Shown: positions 1 to 8,725, counted from the first letter of the stretch. The stretch is 64,000 nucleotides of DNA from CAZMCH01 sp964564735 (GCA_964564735.1 CAZMCH010000002.1:1-64000); one strand, 5' to 3'. Notes: generated by a model not told the origin, from the letters alone. Numbers and translations: made by a program.

Positions 1-378
1 GGGGGGCTGACATATAAAAATATGTCTTCTGCGAGTGATTACAACAGATTTCTTATTGCTGTCTGGAGTGGTGAAGTTCCTTATGCAAATGAGATTAAAA
101 GGCTTATGGGTTTAGCTAATCCGGGGCGTTCTGGTGAGATTATGTCTTGCACTAATGTATGTCATAAAAGCGGAACAACAGCGAGAATGTGCGGAGATAT
201 GGCAATATTAGAAAGCACAGGAAAATATGGCTTACACGCATATACATTCATTGGTATAATAGACCGAGATGATAGCGTTGATGACTATCTAAGGTGGCGA
301 AGGATAAAGATAGATGTTATAAGAAAAGCCTCAACTATGGTATATGATGCTATGAAAAGCATGTATAAATACAGTTGA
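1..378 (+). CDS. Serine hydrolase, class A beta-lactamase-like, C-terminal part (5' end outside window)
   Basis: The reading frame is open from the first base, so the gene begins before the window and only about 125 C-terminal residues are seen. An HKSGTT stretch about 55 residues in matches the KTG/KSG box of serine beta-lactamase and D-Ala-D-Ala peptidase folds. It is followed, as in class A enzymes, by a segment stating DMAILE and then a strand ending GIIDRDD. The catalytic SxxK motif would lie upstream and cannot be checked. Membership of the beta-lactamase/transpeptidase-like fold is likely. Whether it hydrolyses a beta-lactam, an ester or a peptide is unknown. The internal ATG at 22 is not the true start. 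Confidence 0.62.
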   Translation, partial: GGLTYKNMSSASDYNRFLIAVWSGEVPYANEIKRLMGLANPGRSGEIMSCTNVCHKSGTTARMCGDMAILESTGKYGLHAYTFIGIIDRDDSVDDYLRWRRIKIDVIRKASTMVYDAMKSMYKYS

Positions 379-405
379 AATTGTGTTGAAAAAAGAGGAA
401 AAAAG

Positions 406-1227
406 ATGGAAAATAAAATCAAATTATGGGAAGAAAATGTGCCTGAAGCATTAGGATCAGACGATAAGGACATACCGACATTGACTCTGTATCTACCCAT
501 GCCAGAGAAAGCAACTGGCGCAGGAATTGTGATCTGCCCGGGTGGTGGGTATCAAGGACTTGCACCACACGAGGGGGAGCAATATGCACTATGGTTGAAT
601 GAGCAAGGGATAGCTGGTTTGGTGCTTAAATATCGTCTCGCTTCTGGTGGTTATCATTATCCAGCCATATTTTATGATGTTGCACGTGCAATGCGTTGCA
701 CTAGGTTTATGTCAAAGGAATGGGGAATCGATTCCAATCGTATAGGAGTTATGGGTTCATCGGCTGGGGGGCATCTTTCGTCAATGATACTAACGCACTT
801 TGACAAAGGCAATAATGATTCAGATGATCCAGTTGAAAGGCAAAGCTCAAGACCTGATCTTGGGATACTTTGTTATCCTGTTATCAGCATGTCACTGGAA
901 ATAGGTCATGCTGGATGTCGTGAGGCACTTATTGGACGTGACCCATCACCAGAATTGATTAAGCTTGCATCAACAGAACTTAATGTCAAAGAGGATACTC
1001 CGCCTTGTTTCTTATGGCATACATACGAAGATGCAGGCGTTAAAGTAGAGAATAGCCTTGTTTTTGCAGAAGCGTTGAGCAAGGCAAAAGTGCCATTTGA
1101 ATTGCATGTTTACGAAAAAGGTCATCATGGACTTGGTTTGGGTAGCACCGAATATGACCCTAGCAAATGGTTACCATGGACAATAGAATGTGCAAGATGG
1201 CTAAAAGAACGTGGTTTTGGTTGTTAG
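406..1227 (+). CDS. Alpha/beta hydrolase, acetyl-esterase (BD-FAE/Abhydrolase_3) type
   Basis: This 273-residue protein has no signal peptide, so it should act in the cytoplasm. It shows the features of small carbohydrate esterases: an oxyanion-hole loop CPGGGY at residues 44-49 and a nucleophile elbow GSSAG at 117-121 (Ser119). A likely catalytic Asp is in HTYEDAGV (Asp209), and a catalytic His is in GHHGLGL (His241). Relatives remove acetyl or feruloyl groups from plant-type polysaccharide fragments, but the substrate here is not shown. An AGAGGA ribosome site precedes ATG 406. It starts 27 bases after the beta-lactamase-like gene and precedes the glycyl radical enzyme on the same strand. 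Confidence 0.8.
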   Translation: MENKIKLWEENVPEALGSDDKDIPTLTLYLPMPEKATGAGIVICPGGGYQGLAPHEGEQYALWLNEQGIAGLVLKYRLASGGYHYPAIFYDVARAMRCTRFMSKEWGIDSNRIGVMGSSAGGHLSSMILTHFDKGNNDSDDPVERQSSRPDLGILCYPVISMSLEIGHAGCREALIGRDPSPELIKLASTELNVKEDTPPCFLWHTYEDAGVKVENSLVFAEALSKAKVPFELHVYEKGHHGLGLGSTEYDPSKWLPWTIECARWLKERGFGC

Positions 1228-1305
1228 ATTATTTATAAAAAGCAGTTTAACTCTCTATAATTCATTTTTCAGGAGATAATGCTTAGCTTATTAATAGGTG
1301 ATAAA

Positions 1306-3348
1306 ATGATCAATGATTCTATTGTTGTTGATAAAGCTACATTGGGGCTTGATCCTACAAGCAGAATTTATAAATTAAGGCAATTATACTGGAATAAAGC
1401 GCATAATGCAGGATTAATCAAAAAAGATATAATTGGTTCAGGTGAAAATAATCTGGTTGCATATGCAAAGAATTTTTCTTTGCTTCTGGAAGCCAGCGAT
1501 GTATTTATATTGCCTTATGAACTTATTGTTGGGTGTTATCTAGCAATTCCCAAAGAAAGAAGCAATTTTAATCTTGGGCGTTATGATCCACATTATCCGC
1601 CGGGTCATGAACTTATATTAAATATGGGACTTGCTGGAATAAGAGATTATGCCAAAGATGCCCTGTTGAATGAAACTGATCCTGAAAAGATAGATTTTTT
1701 ACGATCCGTTGAAATATCCTATAATTCTGCATGTAAGTATGTTCAGAAATATGCAGACTATATGGGAGATCTTTCATTAAAAGAAACAGATCCAAAACGC
1801 AAAGATGAATTAGAGAAAATTGCAGAGATATGCGAGGAGTTGGCTAATAGGAAACCGACTTCATTTCATTCAGCGTTGCAGCTTTTCTGGTTCGTTCATA
1901 TCTTCGGTGGAAGAGGATGTATTGGTCGCTTTGATCAATGGATGTATCCATTCTATAGAAATGACATCGATGGTGGTATAATGACACAAGAAGAGTCACA
2001 AGAGCTATTGGAATGTCTATGGATAAAGCTAAATTATTTCGCAGGAAATAATGATTCACTACGAAATATCGCCATCGGAGGACAAACTCCTGATGGTGAA
2101 GATGCAACTAATGAATTAACCTATATGTGTCTTGAGGCAAGTGATAAATTGATGCTTCCAGAACCAAAGCTAAATGTTCATTTTTATAATGGTTCACCCA
2201 GAAGATTAATGGAAGAATGTTGCCGAGTAATCTCCAATGGCTCAAATGTGGTAGCTATATTCAATGATGAATTAATAGTTCCAGCTCTTCAAAAGATGGG
2301 AATACCTATTGAAGACGCAAGAGATTACTGTAACGACGGTTGTTCTGAATTAATTATTGGCGGGAAGGGAACAATTAGCTTTCGAGTCCATGATAGCCTG
2401 TCAATATTAAGAGAAACAGTCATGCAAGCAGAAAACAATGAGTATGAAACCTTTGATGATGTGATGACTGATCTCAAAACAAGGTTTGATAGCTTAATTC
2501 CCAATGGCAATGGAAATGACGCATCGATAACTTTTCCTTTCTTTTCTGCAAGTATAAGGGATTGTCTGCACAAGTCTTCTCCCAGAGGCGCAAGATATAG
2601 CATTTGGGGTGAAATACTAGCAGAGATGGGAAATACTGCGGATGGATTATCAGCAATTAAAAAATATATATATGATGAGAAAAAGCTTACATGGCAAGAG
2701 CTTATATCTGCATTAAAATCGAATTACGATGGAAATGAAGCGCTTCGTCAGATGTTACTCAATCGTTCTCCAAAATATGGCAATGATAATGATGAAGCGG
2801 ATATGATCATGAAAGAGATCGCGGAATATTTTTGCGATACTCTCAATGAAAAAGCAAAGAATCCTTATGGTTACGGCAGTAAACGTGCTGCGGGTTTTAT
2901 GTCTTTTGGTATCCAGCGAAAAAGCGATCTTCCAGCATCGCCAGACGGCAGGCATGAAGGCGATCTGACTGCAAATAGCTTTTCTCCGTCTGTAGGTATG
3001 GATAGAAGCGGTCCCACTGCAGTTCTGAAATCCATCAACAAAATTGATATGACAAAAGCCACTCATGGTTCTGTGCTTGATATTGCCTTTCATACAACAG
3101 CCATAAGAGGCGAAGATGGTTTTAATAATTTGGTCTCTTTTGTTGATACTTTTTTGAAATTGCCATGCACAGCGACACTACAAATCAACGTTATAGATCG
3201 TGATAAATTACTTGAAGCACGAGCAAATCCCAGTTTACCTGAATATAGAACGCTTATTGTTCGTGTATGGGGATTTTCTGCTGTTTTTATTGAACTTGAT
3301 CCTGCCCTGCAAGAGCATGTTTTATCAAGGACTGAGCATGTGTTTTAA
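1306..3348 (+). CDS. Glycyl radical enzyme, pyruvate formate-lyase family, uncharacterised subgroup
   Basis: The 680-residue product has the two hallmarks of glycyl radical enzymes. One is an active-site loop NDGCSE (thiyl Cys346 and Glu348, numbered from ATG 1306). The other is a C-terminal radical loop RVWGFSA with the radical Gly at 656, followed by a 24-residue tail. The motifs resemble uncharacterised members (GCxE loop, WG-aromatic radical loop) rather than formate lyase, which has two adjacent cysteines. The upstream ATG at 1279 is possible, but its AGGAG is only three bases away; AGGTG sits five bases before ATG 1306. No radical-SAM activase gene is visible in the window. The enzyme implies anaerobic life. 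The substrate is unknown. Confidence 0.85.
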   Translation: MINDSIVVDKATLGLDPTSRIYKLRQLYWNKAHNAGLIKKDIIGSGENNLVAYAKNFSLLLEASDVFILPYELIVGCYLAIPKERSNFNLGRYDPHYPPGHELILNMGLAGIRDYAKDALLNETDPEKIDFLRSVEISYNSACKYVQKYADYMGDLSLKETDPKRKDELEKIAEICEELANRKPTSFHSALQLFWFVHIFGGRGCIGRFDQWMYPFYRNDIDGGIMTQEESQELLECLWIKLNYFAGNNDSLRNIAIGGQTPDGEDATNELTYMCLEASDKLMLPEPKLNVHFYNGSPRRLMEECCRVISNGSNVVAIFNDELIVPALQKMGIPIEDARDYCNDGCSELIIGGKGTISFRVHDSLSILRETVMQAENNEYETFDDVMTDLKTRFDSLIPNGNGNDASITFPFFSASIRDCLHKSSPRGARYSIWGEILAEMGNTADGLSAIKKYIYDEKKLTWQELISALKSNYDGNEALRQMLLNRSPKYGNDNDEADMIMKEIAEYFCDTLNEKAKNPYGYGSKRAAGFMSFGIQRKSDLPASPDGRHEGDLTANSFSPSVGMDRSGPTAVLKSINKIDMTKATHGSVLDIAFHTTAIRGEDGFNNLVSFVDTFLKLPCTATLQINVIDRDKLLEARANPSLPEYRTLIVRVWGFSAVFIELDPALQEHVLSRTEHVF

Positions 3349-3390
3349 GAGAATTTTGATATAAAGCATGAATATAATTAGTTTTCATCG

Positions 3391-4371
3391 ATGAAATATA
3401 TAATATCGCTTTTGCTAATATTTTTTCTTTCGGTTTGCGTTTATGCTAATGATTGGTCTGTTATAGAAAGCGATCACTTTTTGGTTAGATATACTAGGAG
3501 TTTGAATACCGCAAAAGAGATACAGAATATATCAGAAAACTTCTATAGTAAGATAACTGATAGATTAGGTTTCTCGATTTCACGAAAGATTGATATTTGG
3601 TTTTGCGAATCAAAAAGCGAATTTTTACTTGCCAATAATGCTCCGATCCAAGACTGGGCTTCTGGAGCTGCATATCCCTTACAGTCAAGGATTGTTATTC
3701 TTGATCCCTCCTTTTCAGAAAATCGCCGAATTGACCTTAATCGTCTTGTCAAGCATGAAATCACACACGTTGTATTTGGCTTATATTTGGGCGATAATAT
3801 TGCTAACGTTCCTAGATGGTTTAACGAAGGTATTGCTATGTATATGTCTGATGATTGGGGATATGGCAACTATTGGACAATACTGACCGCAGTTGTTGGA
3901 AATTCATTACTTCCGTTATATAGCATTTCTGAGGAATTTCCAATAAGGGCTTATCATGCACGTATCGCTTATTCCCAGAGTTACAACATTATTGATTTCA
4001 TTGTCAAAAGATACGGCGAACAGGCTCTTGGTGAGTGTATCAAAGAATTGGCAAATGGCAGGCTTTTTGATGAAGCATTGGCAAATGCCACTGGTGCTAA
4101 TATTGACTGGATAGAAAGTATATGGCTTAGGCAACTGAAAAAACGTTATAGATGGTATTCTGTTATTAGTAGTTTTTCTGTTTTATGGGTAGGTGCTGTC
4201 CTTATCTTGTCAATTGCATACATAAAAAGAAAAATAAAGAATCACAAGATAATTAAGGAATGGGAGGATGAAGAAAAAGAGATATATCAAGATTATAGCT
4301 GGACTGATTATGATGATGAACCAGAAGATACTTATAATGATTATGAAGATGACGAATCAGACGAAAGATAG
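3391..4371 (+). CDS. Membrane-anchored gluzincin-type peptidase, MA-like superfamily
   Basis: A 326-residue protein with a signal peptide (residues 1-19), an extracytoplasmic domain starting with the ESDHFLVRYT-type motif of MA-like peptidases, and a zinc site HEITH (His122, Glu123, His126) with a third ligand Glu146 in WFNEGIA. One transmembrane helix at about 257-277 anchors it. A basic KRKIK stretch and a very acidic C-terminal tail (residues 290-326) follow on the cytoplasmic side. The layout suggests a protease facing the periplasm whose tail could contact a cytoplasmic partner. It ends six bases before the convergent activase gene. Substrates are unknown. Confidence 0.75.
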   Translation: MKYIISLLLIFFLSVCVYANDWSVIESDHFLVRYTRSLNTAKEIQNISENFYSKITDRLGFSISRKIDIWFCESKSEFLLANNAPIQDWASGAAYPLQSRIVILDPSFSENRRIDLNRLVKHEITHVVFGLYLGDNIANVPRWFNEGIAMYMSDDWGYGNYWTILTAVVGNSLLPLYSISEEFPIRAYHARIAYSQSYNIIDFIVKRYGEQALGECIKELANGRLFDEALANATGANIDWIESIWLRQLKKRYRWYSVISSFSVLWVGAVLILSIAYIKRKIKNHKIIKEWEDEEKEIYQDYSWTDYDDEPEDTYNDYEDDESDER

Positions 4372-4377
4372 ATTTTA

Positions 4378-5154
4378 TCACTTTTGCATTGCAATTAAGG
4401 ACGCACCATAAGCACCATTAAGTTGAGGTTCTTCAATCATCTGAACATTTTTTTCCAGTTGCTTGCCGATTGCAGAAATAACTGCATTATTATATGCAAC
4501 TCCACCAGAGATATAAACTAAATCATTGATACCGACTTTTTTCGCCATGCCAACGATTCTTTCAGCAACACTCCAGCATAATCCGCTTGCAATCTCGTCA
4601 CGATCTGCGCCACGTGCTATAAGTCCGATGACTTCTGTTTCTGCAAAGACAGTGCATAAGCTATTTATCTGAGAACGTGAGGACGAATTAAGAGCCATTG
4701 CAGACAGATTATCAAGATCAGTTTCCAATGCTCGCGCCATTACTTCCAGAAAACGCCCTGTCCCAGCAGCGCATCTTTCGTTCATAATGAATTTGTCAAC
4801 TTTGCCCGAAGATGTTATCGCAATGGCTTTGGAATCCTGTCCACCGATGTCAATTAACGTCAAAGCAGAGCCAATCCTTTCAAATGCCCCTCTTGCATGG
4901 CAAGTTATCTCTGTGACCTTCTCGTCAGCCAAAGAAACAAGATTTCTGCCATAGCCAGTCGCAACCATTCGGCTTATTGATCCGTTTTTTATGCCTGCTT
5001 TTTCCTTTGCATGATTTATCGCTTCTTCGGCAGATTTTGAAGCAGAAAAGCCAGTCGGCAGAATTGAACTGCCGACTATTTTTTTTCCGTCTGATATGAT
5101 CGCAACTTTTGTTGTCATTGAACCGATGTCAATTCCAGCAAAATATGATGACAT
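4378..5154 (-). CDS. ATP-dependent activase of 2-hydroxyacyl-CoA dehydratase/benzoyl-CoA reductase type (BadF/BcrA family)
   Basis: The 258-residue protein is an ASKHA-fold ATPase. It shows the phosphate-binding GIDIGSMTTK near the N terminus and IDIGGQDSK at about 101-109. Cys128 (in NERCAAGTG) and Cys167 (in SLCTVFAETEVI) fall where the Acidaminococcus activator HgdC carries the ligands of its shared [4Fe-4S] cluster. Such proteins form homodimers that use ATP to push low-potential electrons into a partner iron-sulfur enzyme. The partner is the adjacent gene at 5176-6447, 21 bases upstream in the same operon. The start has AGGAAATTAAAAATG. Confidence 0.9.
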   Translation of the reverse strand: MSSYFAGIDIGSMTTKVAIISDGKKIVGSSILPTGFSASKSAEEAINHAKEKAGIKNGSISRMVATGYGRNLVSLADEKVTEITCHARGAFERIGSALTLIDIGGQDSKAIAITSSGKVDKFIMNERCAAGTGRFLEVMARALETDLDNLSAMALNSSSRSQINSLCTVFAETEVIGLIARGADRDEIASGLCWSVAERIVGMAKKVGINDLVYISGGVAYNNAVISAIGKQLEKNVQMIEEPQLNGAYGASLIAMQK

Positions 5155-5175
5155 TTTTAATTTCCTATTCGATAT

Positions 5176-6447
5176 TTAGATTGACTCAACAAAGGCTTGA
5201 ATCCTCGTTGCTAACTGCTCAACATCACCCATGCCATAATCGCTTTCAAGATTCAGGAACGGTATTCCTTCTTTATCCATGCGATCTTTGACTCTTTGTG
5301 ATTCTACAAGATATGGTGTGCAGAAATTAAGAGTATAATTGATAACGCCTTTTGCATTGGATTTCTTATATAGATCGACTATATCATCAAGCCTTTCATC
5401 ATTTGGTGTAAAACAAGCGCAATGAATATTGAAATATCTTTTTGCAATGTTATCAAGCATTTCGTCAAGCGTGCTTGCATTTTCATCAACGAGTTCAGAG
5501 AAATATCTCGATCCAACACAGCTTTCTTCTGCTACGATTGGATAACCGCTTGTTTCAACAACATGATGTAATTTCCAGTTTGGTATAGCATAGGGCGTTC
5601 CGCTAGTCATTAAACGAACTGCATTTTCAGGGAAAGTTCCCTCTTTTTTTGCTACTCTTTCCTCAAGCTCATCTGCTATTTTGTTGACCGAATCGGTAAA
5701 TCTGATAACATCATCATAAAAAGCGACCTGATTCATCAAAAGGGCATCTTTACCACTAATTGGAGTTGGGTTATTCCAGCGCAGAGAGTTCATTCTTTGA
5801 AGTGCTTTACGCTTGTTATTATTCATTTTTGTTGCTTCACGTAATTTATCAAGAGTAAGTTTTTGCCCAGTAATTTCTTCTGCTTTCTCAATGAATTTGT
5901 CAATTTCTTTTCGCCATAATTTAAAAGTATCGTCATTTTTTCTGTGAGGTATTTCCAGAACATAGACAGAATGAATATCACCCAATAATTCATAAGCCTT
6001 TGTTTTGCCATCGCAGGTAGTTTCACCAATAACAACATCTGCAACTTCAAAATAGGGGCAAATCTTGGCAGATTTAAAGCCATAAAAAGACTTTATCAAT
6101 GCGCAAAGGTTTCTGGGAAGGACGGTTTCTGCATCTGGTATGGAAAAATCCGTTCCAGCACAAAGACCTATTGATAAACCATTTAGAGCGTTAATTATCT
6201 CATCTGGAACATAGAGGCAGAAAGTTCCAAAAACTTTCCCACCTTTTTCTTTATGATCCATAAGTTCCTTGACACGCAATCCGTGTATCTCGCTAATTAC
6301 AAAGTCAAAATACGTCATACCTTTTGGGCGATTGTTTTGTTTGTGGTATATCTCAGGATAAGCCCTTCCCAAGATTGATAATAAAGCATCATGTTTCTCC
6401 ATGTTTAGACCAAGTCCAGTCCACATTTCACGACTATCGCTTGCCAT
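5176..6447 (-). CDS. HgdB/BcrC-family iron-sulfur protein, candidate double-cubane cluster protein
   Basis: The 423-residue protein belongs to the 2-hydroxyglutaryl-CoA dehydratase D/benzoyl-CoA reductase subunit family. It carries Cys at 77, 96, 115, 130, 145, 310, 343, 345 and 376, including CPYFEVADVV followed by GETTCDGK. There is a single large subunit paired only with one activase. True dehydratases use two different subunits plus CoA-substrate genes, which are absent here. This single-subunit-plus-activase arrangement is that of double-cubane cluster proteins (described in Carboxydothermus) and of E. coli YjiM/YjiL. The reaction is therefore open. AAGGAGGA lies before ATG 6447. A consensus promoter and a structured leader lie upstream. 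Confidence 0.82.
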   Translation of the reverse strand: MASDSREMWTGLGLNMEKHDALLSILGRAYPEIYHKQNNRPKGMTYFDFVISEIHGLRVKELMDHKEKGGKVFGTFCLYVPDEIINALNGLSIGLCAGTDFSIPDAETVLPRNLCALIKSFYGFKSAKICPYFEVADVVIGETTCDGKTKAYELLGDIHSVYVLEIPHRKNDDTFKLWRKEIDKFIEKAEEITGQKLTLDKLREATKMNNNKRKALQRMNSLRWNNPTPISGKDALLMNQVAFYDDVIRFTDSVNKIADELEERVAKKEGTFPENAVRLMTSGTPYAIPNWKLHHVVETSGYPIVAEESCVGSRYFSELVDENASTLDEMLDNIAKRYFNIHCACFTPNDERLDDIVDLYKKSNAKGVINYTLNFCTPYLVESQRVKDRMDKEGIPFLNLESDYGMGDVEQLATRIQAFVESI

Positions 6448-6570
6448 AAAAAATCCTCCTTAAGGATACATAATTTCAGGATAACAATATACTTATCCCT
6501 TTGCAGAGAAAGGTTATTTTTCGAGGGAAATGTGGATTCACAGTGAAAAAATTACAATACTATTATAAGG

Positions 6571-6740
6571 GAAGGAGATTTGGTAGTGTAAGACCTGCGA
6601 TCCTATTCCCTGTGCATATTTTGTTTTGATTTGCCCAAACTGAGCCATTCAGAATGCCAACTCATTTCAAAGCATATACTGACTCGGCAACTCAGGTAGG
6701 TTTTCTTTGCCAGAGATAAAGCATCGCATGTCTCCTAAAA
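6571..6740 (+). ncRNA. Candidate structured RNA, possibly 6S-like (strand uncertain)
   Basis: Bases 6591-6601 and 6723-6733 form a long-range helix of eleven positions with one mismatch. GGAGA (6574-6578) can alternatively pair with TCTCC (6731-6735). Inside lie unpaired flanks, an apical stem (CTGAG with CTCAG), and a small hairpin with CTTT/AAAG on the 3' side. A rod with a large central bubble is the 6S RNA plan, and CCCTGTGCATATTTT resembles the E. coli 6S bubble strand. A weak + promoter (TTCACA, 18 bases, TATTAT) would start transcription near 6571. The same helix would form on the - strand, inside the leader of the gene at 5176-6447. I cannot decide the strand from one sequence. Confidence 0.38.
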
Positions 6741-6778
6741 ATAGATAAGATCATTAAACAATAACTAATTTTGAGATT

Positions 6779-6807
6779 ATTATAATATTCGTTATTAGAA
6801 AAGTCAA
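6779..6807 (-). promoter_or_regulatory. Sigma-70 type promoter for the double-cubane-like operon
   Basis: On the minus strand TTGACT (6807-6802) and a perfect TATAAT (6784-6779) are separated by exactly 17 bases. Transcription would start near 6772, giving a leader of about 325 bases before ATG 6447. That leader contains the paired region 6591-6733. Confidence 0.65.
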
Positions 6808-6847
6808 TGAAATTCTATATTAATTGCATCTGTCCCAAATCATAGCG

Positions 6848-6876
6848 TTGACAAGATTATTATATCATGCTATTCT
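6848..6876 (+). promoter_or_regulatory. Sigma-70 type promoter for the lipoprotein gene
   Basis: A perfect TTGACA (6848-6853) is followed after 17 bases by TATTCT (6871-6876). It lies 46 bases upstream of the lipoprotein start and diverges from the minus-strand promoter at 6779-6807. Confidence 0.55.
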
Positions 6877-6921
6877 GTATTTGCAATTATTTGCAAATAA
6901 CGCTTCATATAGGGGATATTC

Positions 6922-7596
6922 ATGAAAATCTTAAATTTAATAATCATATTAACCGCAATTTTTTTGGCTAGTTGCGCAACCAAGACAGACAATTCACAAC
7001 TAGACTCAGGCTTTAAAAACCACGCACTAAGCTCAAATGGGGCAACAATATCGCTTGTTGCACATTCAGGATTATCGCCGAATACGCAACATCCATTAGA
7101 AACGCTTATAAATGGTAACCATTCCTCTGATGACTGGGCAAATGGAGAAGGTTGGGAATGTGAATATCAAAGCAGGCAAAGTATTCAAAGTGGTCAGACA
7201 CGCTATGGTAGTGAATCGGCAAGTTTGGTTGACATTTTAATTGAATTTCCACAAGAAACGCTTATTAACAGGATAGTTATTTATACGATTGATAATAAAG
7301 AATTTCCAGCAATAAATTTTGGTGTTAGCGATCTGGGTGTCAGGTATCCTGTTGGGCTTAATGCTTGGGCACCTGTTGAATTGGTAGGACTAACGACAAA
7401 ATATCCTGCTAGGATTCAGGAAAACAAAAAAGGTATCATAAATTTTAGATTTAAGCCAATAAAAACCAAATCAATAAAGCTGTTTATTTGTGATACAAAC
7501 GATAGCATAGACACAATGCGAGATAGATATACACGCATTAAAAATGGATTTATGCGTCTTATAGAGATTGAGGCTTATGGAATGGATAGGTATTAA
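6922..7596 (+). CDS. Lipoprotein with discoidin-like (F5/8 type C) domain
   Basis: The 224-residue protein starts with a lipoprotein signal ending LASC, so Cys18 should be lipidated and the protein held at a membrane outside the cytoplasm. The remainder resembles a galactose-binding/discoidin beta-sandwich: ETLINGNHSSDDW near the start, an alternating strand VDILIEFPQETLINRIVIYT in the middle, and SIKLFICDTND followed by a closing IEIEAYG strand. Such domains bind glycans or surfaces and have no catalytic site. The gene stands alone between its own promoter and the convergent aldolase gene. The function is inferred from fold-level resemblance only. Confidence 0.65.
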   Translation: MKILNLIIILTAIFLASCATKTDNSQLDSGFKNHALSSNGATISLVAHSGLSPNTQHPLETLINGNHSSDDWANGEGWECEYQSRQSIQSGQTRYGSESASLVDILIEFPQETLINRIVIYTIDNKEFPAINFGVSDLGVRYPVGLNAWAPVELVGLTTKYPARIQENKKGIINFRFKPIKTKSIKLFICDTNDSIDTMRDRYTRIKNGFMRLIEIEAYGMDRY

Positions 7597-7658
7597 GGTT
7601 AGGTTCTTTATGCAGAATTAGCCGTAAAGCTAGATTTTGCAATGCCTTAAAGCGAAAT

Positions 7659-7690
7659 GTCACCCTGAATTCAGTGAAGGATCTTCTTGA
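7659..7690. repeat. REP-like intergenic repeat (CACCCTGAA family), copy 1
   Basis: The sequence CACCCTGAATTCAGTGAAGG followed by ATCTTCTTG closely matches CACCCTGAACAAAGTGAAGG followed by TTCTTCTTT at 41171-41200. Both copies are intergenic. The family resembles the short dispersed palindromic elements common in environmental bacterial genomes. Confidence 0.5.
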
Positions 7691-7705
7691 ATTAATATAA
7701 AAATT

Positions 7706-7734
7706 AAGCCATTCCCGAAATGTGGGAATGGCTT
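7706..7734 (-). terminator. Rho-independent terminator of the aldolase gene
   Basis: AAGCCATTCCC and GGGAATGGCTT form an 11-base-pair perfect stem with a 7-base loop. Read on the minus strand it is followed by AATTTTTA. It lies eight bases past the aldolase stop codon. Confidence 0.7.
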
Positions 7735-7741
7735 ATAGATA

Positions 7742-8725
7742 TTACTTGCCAGCAAACAAATGGATATATTGTTTGGTTTTTTCTTTTACTAAGTCGCGTC
7801 CGGGGCCCCCGAGTTTGCGGAAGTCTTTTTCGCTTGGATTCTTCTCATAGGCACCAACAAACCCATTGATGAATGCAATCGACAATGCTGTTGCAACGTT
7901 TACTTTTGTCACTCCACCTGTTCGTATAGCATCAAGCAATGTTCCTTCGCCTTCAGCAAGCTTGATACCTTTTTCTTCGGCATCTTTTGGAGTCATTAGG
8001 ATTCCAGAAGAGCCATGAGAAACCAAAGGCAATCTTGTGCGCTCTTGGATGGCAATGAGTCTATCAACTCTAATAGGCCATATATCATCCCAAATACCAT
8101 GAATAGAGCCAAACGCAGCGGCGAGAAAATCAACGCCTGTTTCATTTACGAATTTTTCAACATCATCAGGTTTTGCCATCAAATCTTCTACTGATTTTCC
8201 AGCTTTTTCTCTGATTATCTTGATGGCTTCGGATGCCGGAAGTTTTCTTAAATGTGCGATTTCATCAGACTTGAAATAATCCTCTATCTTTGGTATTTTT
8301 CCTAATTCAGCTTCGACAGGCACGCCAACAGCATGACACATCTTGACTGCTTCTTTTGTTAGTGCAATATTTTCATCCATAGGTAGTGATGACCCATCAA
8401 TCAAAACTGCTGTAAAGCCATTATCCAAAGCTTTTTGGACTTCATCAATTTTAGTTCCATGATCGAGATTTAGTGCAATGCGTATCTTGCTTATTCCAGC
8501 AACAATCTTAACCATCCCAGCGCCAAGTTCCCAACCGGCATATTTACTGGCACCAGGGCTTAATTGTATGATTAGATCAACCTGCTGACCTAATTCTTCC
8601 GATGCTTCTTCTGCCGCCCATACAAATCCCTGAACCATTTCCATATTATTGGCATTAAATGCACCAACTGCTCGTTTTTCCTCTAATGCTGGCAAAAGCA
8701 ATTCTTTTTGATTTGTTAATGGCAT
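7742..8725 (-). CDS. Class II (metal-dependent) fructose-bisphosphate aldolase family
   Basis: The 327-residue cytoplasmic enzyme should cleave a ketose bisphosphate, or condense dihydroxyacetone phosphate with an aldehyde, in central sugar metabolism. It shows the class II signatures: LNLDHG (catalytic Asp88, zinc ligand His89), VEAELGKI (Glu140), FGSIHG (His209) and LVSHGSSG (His237), with GVTKVNVAT near the C terminus. The family includes fructose-, tagatose- and other bisphosphate aldolases, and the N-terminal region is divergent, so the exact sugar is uncertain. AGGAGGG precedes the ATG. RNase P RNA lies 34 bases upstream on the same strand, so the two may share transcripts. Confidence 0.85.
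   Translation of the reverse strand: MPLTNQKELLLPALEEKRAVGAFNANNMEMVQGFVWAAEEASEELGQQVDLIIQLSPGASKYAGWELGAGMVKIVAGISKIRIALNLDHGTKIDEVQKALDNGFTAVLIDGSSLPMDENIALTKEAVKMCHAVGVPVEAELGKIPKIEDYFKSDEIAHLRKLPASEAIKIIREKAGKSVEDLMAKPDDVEKFVNETGVDFLAAAFGSIHGIWDDIWPIRVDRLIAIQERTRLPLVSHGSSGILMTPKDAEEKGIKLAEGEGTLLDAIRTGGVTKVNVATALSIAFINGFVGAYEKNPSEKDFRKLGGPGRDLVKEKTKQYIHLFAGK

Noticed and set aside
6448..6772. Known riboswitch classes (cobalamin, TPP, FMN, c-di-GMP, glycine, Moco) in the leader of the double-cubane-like gene
   Set aside because: None of their invariant boxes could be found on the minus strand, so only an unnamed structured element is reported.
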